64,000 nucleotides of DNA from Streptomyces sp. NK15101. GTDB taxonomy: Bacteria > Actinomycetota > Actinomycetes > Streptomycetales > Streptomycetaceae. The stretch lies in assembly GCF_020400725.1 (NCBI RefSeq), contig NZ_JAINVG010000021.1:1-64000 (forward strand), read 5' to 3'. Below, one piece after another: positions 1-8,083 of this stretch. Both the position numbers and the translations under genes were made by a program. The notes under the pieces are model-generated. The model was not told where the DNA came from, ran no database searches, and saw nothing but the letters and a program-made list of their open reading frames with translations. How positions within the stretch are numbered: the first letter of the stretch is position 1; the number at the start of each line of letters is the position of its first letter.

Positions 1-103
1 TGCCGCTGCTCGTCATGTTCGCGATCGTCCAGGTCGTCTTCACCGGCATCCTCTTCCAGGTGTACGGCTCGCCCGGCCTGGAGCAGTTCGCCTGGCCCTG
101 GAG

Positions 104-1297
104 ATGGCCGACGAGACCGGCGCCTGGATCGGCTACGGGCGGCGCGCCGAGACGGAGTACCCGATCCGCCACCTCGCCGAGGGCGAGCGGATCCCGCTCG
201 GCGACGTCACCCTGCAGATCCTGGAGACGCCCGGGCACACCCCGGAGTCGATCAGCGTCCTCGTGTACGAGCGGGCCGAGGACGAGGTGCCGTACGGCGT
301 CCTGACCGGCGACGCGCTGTTCATCGGCGACGTCGGCCGCCCCGATCTGCTCGCCTCGGTGGGCGTGACCGCCGAGGAGCTCGGCGCGATGCTCCACGAC
401 AGCGTGCAGAACAAGCTGATGGGACTGCCGGACGAGGTGCGGGTCTTTCCCGCGCACGGCGCCGGATCGGCCTGCGGCAAGAACCTGTCGGCGGAGAAGC
501 AGTCGACGATCGGCGAGCAACGGGCGGCCAACTACGCCTGCGCGCCGATGGGCCGCGAGGAGTTCGTCGCGCTCGTCACCGCCGGACAGGCGGCCGCGCC
601 CGGCTACTTCGCGTACGACGCCGAGCTCAACCGCAAGGACCGCGCCCGCTACGGCGCGGCGGCTCCCCGTCCGCTGGCGCTCGGCGAGTTCACCGGGCTG
701 CGGGCCGCCGGGGCGGTCGTGGTGGACGCCCGCGACCCCCAGGAGTTCGCGGCCGGACATCTGCGCGGCGCGGTGAACGTGCCGGCCGACGGGCGCTTCG
801 CCGAGCAGGCCGGCACCGTCCTCGACCCGGCCGCCGAGCTGGTCGTCATGGCTCCGCAGGACCGGGAGGAGGAGGTCGTCACCCGTCTGGCCCGGATCGG
901 TTTCGACCGGGTCGTCGGCTACCTGCGCGACCCCGAGGACGCCCTGGAGGCGCTGGCGGCCGAGGTCTCCCCCGCGAGCCGGGTCACCGCCGCGCAGCTG
1001 CGGGCCGCACTCGCGGGCGAGCGGCCGCCGGTCGTCGTGGACGTCCGCACCTGCGGCGAGCGCGGGGCGAACGGCTTCATCGCGTCGGCCCTGCACATCC
1101 CGCTCAGCGAACTCCCGCACCGAGCGGACGAGTTGCCCGCCGACCGGCCGCTGGTCCTGCACTGCGCGGGCGGCCACCGCTCCTCGATCGCCGCGAGCCT
1201 GCTGCGCCGGCGCGGCTTCCGGGACGTCTCCGACATCCTCGGCGGCTACACCGCCTGGGCTCTGACGGAGTCGGCGGCCGAGACCGCCGACGCCTGA
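104..1297 (+). pseudogene. 5'-truncated MBL-fold/rhodanese protein (persulfide-dioxygenase-like)
   Basis: The 397 visible residues match the C-terminal part of the fusion of a metallo-beta-lactamase-fold sulfur dioxygenase with two rhodanese domains (usually about 455-460 aa). GHTPES (His45), GDALFIGDVGRPD (Asp70) and FPAHGAGS (His118) are metal-site elements. The first rhodanese domain (about 190-280) lacks an active Cys; the second (about 295-390) has HCAGGHRS with Cys354. The N-terminal HxHxDH metal motif, which should lie about 20 residues before the ATG, is absent: the 103 upstream bases encode a hydrophobic stretch in another frame (VMFAIVQVVFTGILFQVYG). The reading frame is open to base 2 but encodes nothing MBL-like there. 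I infer a deletion junction near base 95-100, or an assembly join. Without HxHxDH the dioxygenase would be dead, although the last rhodanese domain could still fold. Confidence 0.75.
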
Positions 1298-1342
1298 CCA
1301 CCCCCCTCGGGCCCCGTCGCCCGCCGGGGCTCCCCACACCTT

Positions 1343-1368
1343 CGCATATACCCCCGGGGGTGTATGCG
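1343..1368. promoter_or_regulatory. CsoR/CstR-like operator (26-bp inverted repeat)
   Basis: Thirteen-base arms of which 12 pair perfectly (one T/G mismatch), centred on CCCCCGGGGG and flanked by ATA/TGT. The ATACCCCC-GGGGGTGT core resembles operators of the CsoR/CstR family. CstR-type repressors sense persulfides and control rhodanese and sulfide-oxidation genes, which fits the rhodanese that starts 22 bp downstream. No csoR/cstR gene lies in the window. Confidence 0.65.
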
Positions 1369-1390
1369 GACCGACTTGAAGTGGAATCCC

Positions 1391-1969
1391 ATGAGCACCA
1401 CCCCCGCCCCCGCCCTCACGCCCGCCGCGCTCCACCGGCTCGTCCAGGAAGGGCGCGCCCCGCGCCTGCTCGACGTACGGACGCCCGGCGAGTTCCGTAC
1501 GGCGCACATCCCCGGCTCGTACAACGTGCCCCTGAACACCCTGCGCGAGCACCGCGCCGAGCTCCTGGCCCACCTCGACGAGGACGTCGTGCTCGTCTGC
1601 CGCTCCGGACAGCGCGCCGCCCAGGCCGAGAAGGCCCTGGCCGACGGCGGGCTGCCGAACCTCCGCGTCCTGGAGGGCGGCATCGCGGCCTGGGAGGCGG
1701 CCGGCGCGCCCGTCGAGCGGGGTCCCGAGCGGTGGGACATGGAGCGCCAGGTCCGGCTCGTGGCCGGCTCCGTCGTCCTGGCCACCGGCCTCGTCGGGGT
1801 GTTCGTTCCCTGGGCGCACCTGATCGGCACCGCGATCGGCGCAGGCCTGACCTACGCGGCCCTCAGCAACTCCTGCGCCATGGGCGTGCTGCTGTCCAGG
1901 CTGCCGTACAACCGCGGGCCGCGCACCGACATCCGTACGGTGATCGCGGAGCTGCGGAGCGCCTCGTGA
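1391..1969 (+). CDS. rhodanese with DUF2892-type membrane tail
   Basis: A 192-aa sulfurtransferase. The rhodanese domain (about 8-110) has DVRTPGEF and the active loop VCRSGQR with catalytic Cys70. The C-terminal part (about 120-185) has two hydrophobic helices and an NSCAMG motif typical of YgaP-like inner-membrane rhodaneses. It would move sulfane sulfur from thiosulfate or persulfide at the membrane. An ATG at 1364 lies inside the palindromic operator, so the start at 1391 is preferred. Its TGA overlaps the GTG of the TauE-like exporter, implying translational coupling. Control by a persulfide-sensing CstR-like repressor is likely. Confidence 0.88.
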   Translation: MSTTPAPALTPAALHRLVQEGRAPRLLDVRTPGEFRTAHIPGSYNVPLNTLREHRAELLAHLDEDVVLVCRSGQRAAQAEKALADGGLPNLRVLEGGIAAWEAAGAPVERGPERWDMERQVRLVAGSVVLATGLVGVFVPWAHLIGTAIGAGLTYAALSNSCAMGVLLSRLPYNRGPRTDIRTVIAELRSAS

Positions 1970-2823
1970 TCGGCCTGGCCGTCGCCGCGTCCCTGCTCGC
2001 CGGAGTGAGCCTGGGCGCCCTCGGGGGCGGCGGCTCGGTCCTGACGGTGCCGATCCTGGTCCACCTGGCCGGGCAGGACACCAAGGAGGCCATCGCCACC
2101 TCCCTGTTCGTGGTCGGCGCGACCAGTCTCGCCGCGTTGATCCCCCACGCCCGGGCCCGCCGGGTCCACTGGCGGACCGGCCTGCTCTTCGGCGGGTTCA
2201 GCATGGCCGGGGCGTACGGCGGCGGCCGGCTCGCCGAGTACGTCCCGGGAACGGTCCTGCTCGTGGCCTTCGCCCTGATGATGCTGGCCACGGCGGCCGC
2301 GATGCTCCGCAAGCCACGGCGCGGCCGGGAGCCGCGGGTCCACGCCGAGCCGCCGCTGAAGCACCTCGCGGTCAAGGGTCTCGCCGTCGGCGCGGTGACG
2401 GGGCTGGTGGGCTCGGGCGGCGGTTTCCTCGTCGTCCCGGCACTCGCCGTTCTCGGCGGGCTGCCGATGGGCGTCGCGGTCGGCACCTCGCTCCTCGTCA
2501 TCGGCATGAACTCCTTCGCCGGGCTCGCCGGGCACCTCTCTGGCGTCCAGCTCGACTGGGGCCCGGCCCTGGCGGTGACCGCGGCGGCGGTGGCCGGCGG
2601 CCTCCTGGGCACCAGGCTGGCGGGTCGCATCCCGCAGGACGCGCTGCGCACGGCGTTCGGCTGGTTCGTCGTCGCCATGGGCGTCTCCGTGCTCGCGCAG
2701 CAGGTCGACACCGCCGTGTGGGTCCACCCGGCCACGTGGGCGGCCATCGGGGGCGCGCTGACCGGCGCGGTCACGTGCCGGCTGTGGCGGGGCTCGCGCC
2801 TCTCCGCCCACGGAGGGGCGTGA
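1966..2823 (+). CDS. TauE/SafE family sulfite/sulfur-anion exporter
   Basis: A 285-aa membrane protein with two repeated glycine-rich halves (LGALGGGGSVLTVPIL near the start, GLVGSGGGFLVVPAL near 145), the hallmark of TauE/SafE permeases. About eight hydrophobic segments are visible. The GTG start overlaps the stop of the rhodanese gene (GTGA). Next to a rhodanese and a persulfide-dioxygenase remnant, it most likely exports sulfite or a related product of sulfane-sulfur oxidation. The substrate is inferred from context. Confidence 0.87.
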   Translation: MIGLAVAASLLAGVSLGALGGGGSVLTVPILVHLAGQDTKEAIATSLFVVGATSLAALIPHARARRVHWRTGLLFGGFSMAGAYGGGRLAEYVPGTVLLVAFALMMLATAAAMLRKPRRGREPRVHAEPPLKHLAVKGLAVGAVTGLVGSGGGFLVVPALAVLGGLPMGVAVGTSLLVIGMNSFAGLAGHLSGVQLDWGPALAVTAAAVAGGLLGTRLAGRIPQDALRTAFGWFVVAMGVSVLAQQVDTAVWVHPATWAAIGGALTGAVTCRLWRGSRLSAHGGA

Positions 2824-2890
2824 GGAGCACGCCCCTCCGGTCCCGGGCGACGGGCGGGTGGCGCCATGCGGCGTCGCCCGCCCGAACGCG

Positions 2891-3325
2891 TCAGTTCCGT
2901 TCGGCGTGGTACTTCCGGGCGAGCCTGGCGAGCGCGACGGCGCCGAGGAGCAGTCCGAAGTCGCGCAGCGCGACGTCGTAGTGGCCCGGGATGGTCAGCA
3001 GGTTGACGATGATCCCGGCCAGCCAGCCGGCGACGAGCCAGCCGCCGAAGCGGGGAGCCAGCGCGACGACGATCCCGGCCACGATCTCGATCACGCCGAC
3101 CGCGTACATGGCGGCCTGGGCGCTGCCGGGGACGATGTCGTCGATCCACGGCGCGAGGTAGGCGGGCCAGTCCACGAGCAGGTCGGCGAACTTGTCCAGC
3201 CCGAAGAGGACCGGCGCCACCGTGAATCCGGTACGGAGGATCACGAACGCCTGGTAGCCGGGATCGGCGAGCGCCGCCCGCCGCCGGGCGGTCACGTCGG
3301 TGGTGGAGGTGGTGACGGAGGACAT
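2891..3325 (-). CDS. DoxX-like small membrane protein
   Basis: A 144-aa protein with four predicted membrane helices (around residues 33-50, 70-88, 92-112 and 120-135), DoxX-like in length and pattern. There are no catalytic motifs. It is transcribed divergently from the SufR-like regulator; the gap between them contains a 9-bp-arm inverted repeat next to this gene's ribosome-binding region (GAGGGGG). Its exact role is unknown; DoxX-type proteins are linked to thiosulfate and redox stress, consistent with the neighbouring sulfur genes. Confidence 0.75.
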   Translation of the reverse strand: MSSVTTSTTDVTARRRAALADPGYQAFVILRTGFTVAPVLFGLDKFADLLVDWPAYLAPWIDDIVPGSAQAAMYAVGVIEIVAGIVVALAPRFGGWLVAGWLAGIIVNLLTIPGHYDVALRDFGLLLGAVALARLARKYHAERN

Positions 3326-3335
3326 GGCCCCCTCC

Positions 3336-3365
3336 TTCTATAGGCAAGGTTCATTTCCTATAGAA
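3336..3365. promoter_or_regulatory. operator-like inverted repeat between DoxX-like gene and regulator
   Basis: TTCTATAGG (3336-3344) and CCTATAGAA (3357-3365) are perfect 9-bp inverted arms around a 12-bp spacer. They lie 10-40 bp upstream of the DoxX-like start and about 50 bp before the regulator start. The AT-rich arms stand out from the local GC content. Probably the binding site of the adjacent SufR-like regulator, controlling both genes. Confidence 0.65.
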
Positions 3366-3414
3366 GACCTCTCTCGTTCTTTAGTCAATGACAGTGGGTT
3401 TTACACTGGTGTTC

Positions 3415-4122
3415 GTGGACACCCCGAAGGAAGTACGCGACCCCGAAGCACGCGACCCCGCGGTCTCCGCCGTCGCCGCTCTCGACGAGCCGACCCGCCG
3501 AAGGCTGTACGACCACGTGGTGCGCGAGTCCGGCCCCGTGAGCAGGGACGAGGCCGCCGCCGCGCTCGGGCTCGCCCGCAAGACCGCCGCGTTCCACCTG
3601 GACCGGCTGGCCGACGAGTCCCTGCTCGACGTCGTCTACGAACGCCGCAGCGGACGCTCGGGGCCGGGTGCGGGACGGCCGGCGAAGCTCTACCGGCGCT
3701 CGGCCAAGCAGGTCACGGTCAACCTTCCGGACCGCCGCTACGAGCTGGCCGGGCGGCTCCTCGCCCACGCGGTGGAGGAGTCCGACGCGACCGGTGAGCC
3801 CGTGCGGGGGGTGCTGCACCGCAAGGCCGAAGAGCTCGGCACACAGCTGGGCGCGCAGGACCGCACGGACGTCTTCGGGTTCCTGGAGCGGTACGGCTTC
3901 GAGCCGCTCCGCGAGGGCGATGACCTCGTCCTGGCCAACTGCCCCTTCCACGCGCTCGCCCAGGAACACGCCCGGACGGTGTGCGGCATGAACCTCCATC
4001 TGCTCCGCGGTGTCCTCGCGGGCATCGCCGGAACCGTGTTCGAGGCGTGCCTGGCGCCCTCCCCCGGACGGTGCTGCGTCCGGCTGCGGCCGACCGTGGG
4101 GGAACGCCCGGCTACAGGCTGA
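3415..4122 (+). CDS. SufR/ArsR-like winged-helix regulator with Cys-rich sensor domain
   Basis: A 235-aa regulator. The N-terminal winged helix (about 20-75) has DEPTRRRLYDHV and LARKTAAFHLDRLADESLL. The C-terminal domain carries NCPFHALAQEH, VCGMNLHLLRGVL and GRCC, with Cys176, Cys190, Cys212, Cys220 and Cys221. This pattern resembles SufR-type repressors, in which C-terminal cysteines bind an Fe-S cluster. GTG 3415 is chosen because TACACT (3402-3407) sits 7 nt upstream, a leaderless arrangement seen repeatedly in the window; an in-frame ATG at 3388 is the alternative. It is divergent from the DoxX-like gene across a palindromic operator. Its 3' end overlaps the converging lipoprotein gene by 11 bp. 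Sensing of Fe-S or redox state is inferred. Confidence 0.8.
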   Translation: MDTPKEVRDPEARDPAVSAVAALDEPTRRRLYDHVVRESGPVSRDEAAAALGLARKTAAFHLDRLADESLLDVVYERRSGRSGPGAGRPAKLYRRSAKQVTVNLPDRRYELAGRLLAHAVEESDATGEPVRGVLHRKAEELGTQLGAQDRTDVFGFLERYGFEPLREGDDLVLANCPFHALAQEHARTVCGMNLHLLRGVLAGIAGTVFEACLAPSPGRCCVRLRPTVGERPATG

Positions 4123-4783
4123 GCGCGTCCTCGGCGTTGTCCGTCCACGCGGTGACGGAGTTCTCCTCGGAGACGTTGAAGCCGGGCGTCGAGGCCTTGA
4201 GCGGCACCTGCTCCAGGTCGGACTCGGTGTTCATGGTCATCGCGATCGAGGAGACCGTCTTGCTCTTGGGCCCCTTCAGACCGCCCATGAGCCCCGCGTA
4301 GGCGGACTCGCCCGGGGCGAGCCGGATGGCGTCCTCGATGCCGGGGGCGGCACCGCGCTCCGTCGCCTGCCCGTCAAGGTCGCCGAAGGTCACGACGGGG
4401 TGGCCGAGCACCCGGCACGGCTTGCCGCTCTTGTTCGTGACCTTCAGCAGGTAGCTGCTGGTCGTGGACTCGGCCAGGCTCGCCTTGAACGTCACGTCGT
4501 ACGTGCTGCACGGGAAGACGTCGTAGTCCGGATCGGTCGACGGCGAGACCGGCTTGGAAGGCGTCGACGGCTTGACCGGCTTCGGCGTCGTGACGGGCGT
4601 CGACGGCTTCGACGACTCGGCGGGCTTCGTGGGCTTCGCCGGCGTGGACGGAGTGGCGGCGGAGGGCGTCGCGGCCGGCGCCCCGGAGCCGCCCGCGGCT
4701 CCGTCCTCGGAAGGCCCGCAGGCGGTCAGCGCCAGTGCGGACGCGGCGACGAGGACGACGGCTGCTCTGCGAACGGAACTCAT
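4112..4783 (-). CDS. DUF4232-type lipoprotein
   Basis: A 223-aa lipoprotein: positively charged n-region (SSVRR), hydrophobic core and lipobox LTAC with Cys22. A Pro/Thr/Ser/Lys-rich linker (about 35-85) leads into a globular domain with KVTNKSGKPCRVLGHP, the signature of DUF4232 (immunoglobulin-like, common in actinobacterial lipoproteins). Start at 4783 puts the signal peptide at the N-terminus; a longer frame adds 16 residues without benefit. It would be anchored to the outer face of the membrane; function unknown. It converges on the SufR-like gene. Confidence 0.85.
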   Translation of the reverse strand: MSSVRRAAVVLVAASALALTACGPSEDGAAGGSGAPAATPSAATPSTPAKPTKPAESSKPSTPVTTPKPVKPSTPSKPVSPSTDPDYDVFPCSTYDVTFKASLAESTTSSYLLKVTNKSGKPCRVLGHPVVTFGDLDGQATERGAAPGIEDAIRLAPGESAYAGLMGGLKGPKSKTVSSIAMTMNTESDLEQVPLKASTPGFNVSEENSVTAWTDNAEDALSL

Positions 4784-4951
4784 GGCGGTACTCCCCCCGA
4801 TGGCAACGCACGACTGCGTTGTGGTGGACACCAGGTTCGCGCGCCCGCTTCACGGTTCTGTGACGGCGCCTTACCGAAATCACCACGGCGCGCCCCGGGA
4901 GTCCCGTGGGAACCCCGGGGCGCATGAAGACCGCTCCCAGGCGGCGTGCGG

Positions 4952-7900
4952 TCAGCCCGCCGCGCGGAACGCCGCGGTCAGCTTGCCGACGGCGCCCACC
5001 GGATCACCACTGAGCAGCAGGTGGTCCGCCTCGGCGAACGGCTTCGCCGCCTCCTCCGTGACGTGCTGCCCGATGCGGTCCTGGACGATCAGCCGGGCCC
5101 GGCCGACGAGCCTCCGCGCCGCGGCGGAGTCTCCGTGTCCGGCCTGCTGGAGAGCACGGGCGGCGAGCCCGATCGCCCTCAGCGCCGGCTCTCCTCCCCG
5201 CGGCGTGCCGTGCAGCGTGGTCAGGCCCCAGCCGTACGGGAACTGCGGGTCGTAGCGCGTGTCGCCCACGTTCAGCGGCAGCTGGTCCTCCGACCTCGGC
5301 CAGCTCACCGGGAGCTGTCCGGTGAAGGGCCGCCGGCCGTACAGGACGTCCGCCACGCCGTCGCCCTCCGTCCCGGGCAGCCACGACGCCACCAGCGCGT
5401 CGATCGCGGGCAGCCGGTCGCCGATGAGTTGGGGGCGGCCGGAGACGACGAGCACCGCGCACGGCATGGCTGCGCAGACCCGGTCGACGGCCGCCTGGTC
5501 GGCCGCGCTCAGTTCCAGGTCGTGTCCGTTGCCGACGTCGCCCATGCCCTCGGCGTACGGCTTCTCGCCGACCACCACGACACCGGCGTCGTGTCCCGCG
5601 GTGGGCGCGGTGGCGTCCTCGGACCAGGTGAGCGTGGTGCCGGGGTCGACGGACTTCCGCATCGCCTCCAGGATCGTGGTGCCGGTGGTCGTCCGGCCCG
5701 AGGCGCCCTGCCAGGTGACGGTCCATCCGCCGGCCTGGTTGCCGAGGTCGTCCGCGTTGGATCCCGCCACGTACACGTTCTGGGTCGGCTTGAGCGGCAG
5801 CACGCCGCCCTCGTTCTTCAGGAGCACCTGCGAGGCGGCCGCCGCCTCCCGTGCCACCGCGCGGTGCTCCGCCGAGCCGACGGTCGCGAGGTGGGTGGTG
5901 TCGGCGTACGGCTCCTCGAAGAGGCCCAGGCGGAACTTCTGGGTGAGGATCCGGGCGACGGCGTCGTCGATCCGTGCGGTGGGGATGCGGCCCGCCTCCG
6001 TCTCGGCGATCAGTGTCCGGGTGAACTCCTGGTAGTTCGTCGGCACCATGATCATGTCCAGGCCGGCGTTGACCGAGGTCCGCACGTCGCTCGGGTAGTC
6101 GCCGGGGATCTGGTCGATGGCCTGCCAGTCGCTGATGACGAAGCCCTCGAAGCCCATCCGGTCCTTGAGCACGCCGTTGATCATCTCGGCGTTCGCGTGC
6201 ATCTTCACGGGCCCCCGGTCGTCGCCGAGGACGTCGAGCGAGGAGTACGAGGGCATGACCGTGCCCACGCCGTGCTTCACGGCTTCGGTGAACGGCGCGA
6301 GGTGGACGGCCTCCAGCTCCTCGCGGGTGACGCGGGTGACGCCCTGGTCGATCGTGTACGAGCCGGTCGTCGACGAGCCGAAGGCGGTGCCGCCGTCGCC
6401 GACGAAGTGCTTGGCGGTGGTCAGCACCTTGTCGCTCCGGTCGAGGTCCCGGCCGTCCGCCGCGCCCTGCATCCCGTCGATCACGGTCTCCATGGCGGTG
6501 ACGAGTGCCGGGTCCTCACCGAAGGACTCGTAGGAGCGGCCCCAGCGTTCGTCCCGGGTCACGCACAGGCAGGGGGCGAAGTCCCAGGGCACGCCCGTGG
6601 CCCGTACCTCCTCGGCGGTGACGGCACCGGTCCTGGCGGCGAGACGGGGGTCGCGTCCGGCGCCGATCCCGATGTTGTGCGGCATGATCGTCGAACCGAC
6701 GACGTTGTTGTGCCCGTGCACGGCGTCCACGCCGTAGATCAGCGGGATCTGCAACCGGGTGGCCTGGGCGCGCAGCTGGTAGGCGTCGACCATGCGGGCC
6801 CACGCCTCCGGGGTGTTGGGGGTGGGGACGGAGCCGCCGCCGGAGAGCAGGGAGCCGAGACCGTGGCCCGCGATGTCGCCGGGCGAGCGCAGGGCGTTGC
6901 GCTCGGCCTGGGTCATCTGCCCGGCCTTCTCCCGGAGCGTCATCCGGGAGAGGAGGTCCGCGACCCGCTTCTTCACCGGCAGGCGCTTGTCGAGGTAGGG
7001 CAGTCCGTGCGCGTCGACGACGACCACCGGCGTCTCGGCGGGCGCCTTGGCTCCGTCGACGGTCAGCTTCACCGGAATCGTCTCGGCCTCCTCACCGGCG
7101 CCGTCCTTCAGGGTCGGCACGGTGATCGAGCGGGTCGTCCCGGAGGGCGTACCGGCGGGGAACTCCACGCTGCCGGACACCGGGGTGTAGTCCTTGCCCG
7201 GCTCGGCGGGGCCGGTGTCGTCCGTGGCGTACGTGACGGTGACGGGCTCGCCGGTCGGCGCGGCGCCGGTGGTGGTCACCGAGACGTCGATCCGGGCGGT
7301 GCCTCCCTCGTCGACGGGGTGGACGACGGCACCGGTGGTGACGCGGGTGTTCCGGACGGGATCCGCCTTCCCGTACAGCTCGACGCCGTCGAGGGCGAAG
7401 CGGCCGGGCGCGCCGGTCGGCAGCGTGAGCGCGTATCCCCACATGCGGTCGAGGCCGAGGACCTGGTCGATGCCGCCGACCGGCTGGTAGTCGGCGCGGT
7501 AGTGGAACTCGGAGAAGGGGATCTCGACGAGGTGCCAGCCCTCCCAGTCGTCGGTGAAGGAGGTCGTCCACAGTTCGGACGCCTCGCCGTTCGCCCCGCC
7601 GTCCTTGATCTCGAAGTTGATCCGCTTTCCGGAGCCGGGCGGCAGGGGCGCGGTGTTCTGGCCGTACCACCAGAAGCGGATGCCCTTGTGGGCGGTCCAG
7701 TCCTGGGCGGGCCGGTCGAAGGCGAAGTCGTGGGTGAATCCGCCCCAGCCGCTGATGTCGTAGCGGCCTTCGAGGACCTTCGCGCCTTCGGGGGCGTCGG
7801 CGCGTTCGGCGAGGGTGAGGGCGGGGTGGTCGTCGGTGTCGCTGCCCCAGGTGAAGAGGCCTTCGGCGGGAGGTCCGGTGAAGGGGACCTCCCCTTCGAA

Positions 7901-8044
7901 GCGGTCGACGGCCCGGGGGGCCGGGTCTCCGTCGGCGCCGGGGGCGGCGGCGCTGGGCACGGCTCCGGCGAGCAGTCCGGCGAGGACCGCGGTGGCGGCG
8001 AGCGCGGCGGCGCTCGCCCTTCTTCGGTGGCGCGGGTGCGGCAT
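4952..8044 (-). CDS. secreted multidomain GH3 beta-glucosidase-like enzyme
   Basis: A 1030-aa exported glycosidase. Order: signal peptide (1-34), carbohydrate-binding module of CBM11/CIA30 type (about 45-225), Calx-beta-like domain (about 235-345, DEGGTARIDVSV and GKDYTPVSG), GH3 catalytic domain (about 355-690) and GH3 C-terminal domain (about 725-950). KHFVGDGGT and GFVISDW are GH3 motifs; Asp639 in SDW is the expected nucleophile. A helical tail of about 75 residues follows. It would release glucose from beta-glucans or cello-oligosaccharides outside the cell. It lies 39 bp downstream of the GH30 gene on the same strand and is probably in one operon with it. Confidence 0.9.
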   Translation of the reverse strand: MPHPRHRRRASAAALAATAVLAGLLAGAVPSAAAPGADGDPAPRAVDRFEGEVPFTGPPAEGLFTWGSDTDDHPALTLAERADAPEGAKVLEGRYDISGWGGFTHDFAFDRPAQDWTAHKGIRFWWYGQNTAPLPPGSGKRINFEIKDGGANGEASELWTTSFTDDWEGWHLVEIPFSEFHYRADYQPVGGIDQVLGLDRMWGYALTLPTGAPGRFALDGVELYGKADPVRNTRVTTGAVVHPVDEGGTARIDVSVTTTGAAPTGEPVTVTYATDDTGPAEPGKDYTPVSGSVEFPAGTPSGTTRSITVPTLKDGAGEEAETIPVKLTVDGAKAPAETPVVVVDAHGLPYLDKRLPVKKRVADLLSRMTLREKAGQMTQAERNALRSPGDIAGHGLGSLLSGGGSVPTPNTPEAWARMVDAYQLRAQATRLQIPLIYGVDAVHGHNNVVGSTIMPHNIGIGAGRDPRLAARTGAVTAEEVRATGVPWDFAPCLCVTRDERWGRSYESFGEDPALVTAMETVIDGMQGAADGRDLDRSDKVLTTAKHFVGDGGTAFGSSTTGSYTIDQGVTRVTREELEAVHLAPFTEAVKHGVGTVMPSYSSLDVLGDDRGPVKMHANAEMINGVLKDRMGFEGFVISDWQAIDQIPGDYPSDVRTSVNAGLDMIMVPTNYQEFTRTLIAETEAGRIPTARIDDAVARILTQKFRLGLFEEPYADTTHLATVGSAEHRAVAREAAAASQVLLKNEGGVLPLKPTQNVYVAGSNADDLGNQAGGWTVTWQGASGRTTTGTTILEAMRKSVDPGTTLTWSEDATAPTAGHDAGVVVVGEKPYAEGMGDVGNGHDLELSAADQAAVDRVCAAMPCAVLVVSGRPQLIGDRLPAIDALVASWLPGTEGDGVADVLYGRRPFTGQLPVSWPRSEDQLPLNVGDTRYDPQFPYGWGLTTLHGTPRGGEPALRAIGLAARALQQAGHGDSAAARRLVGRARLIVQDRIGQHVTEEAAKPFAEADHLLLSGDPVGAVGKLTAAFRAAG

Positions 8045-8083
8045 GCGGGCTCCTCGGATGAGGGGTACGGGGGGGAAGGAGGT

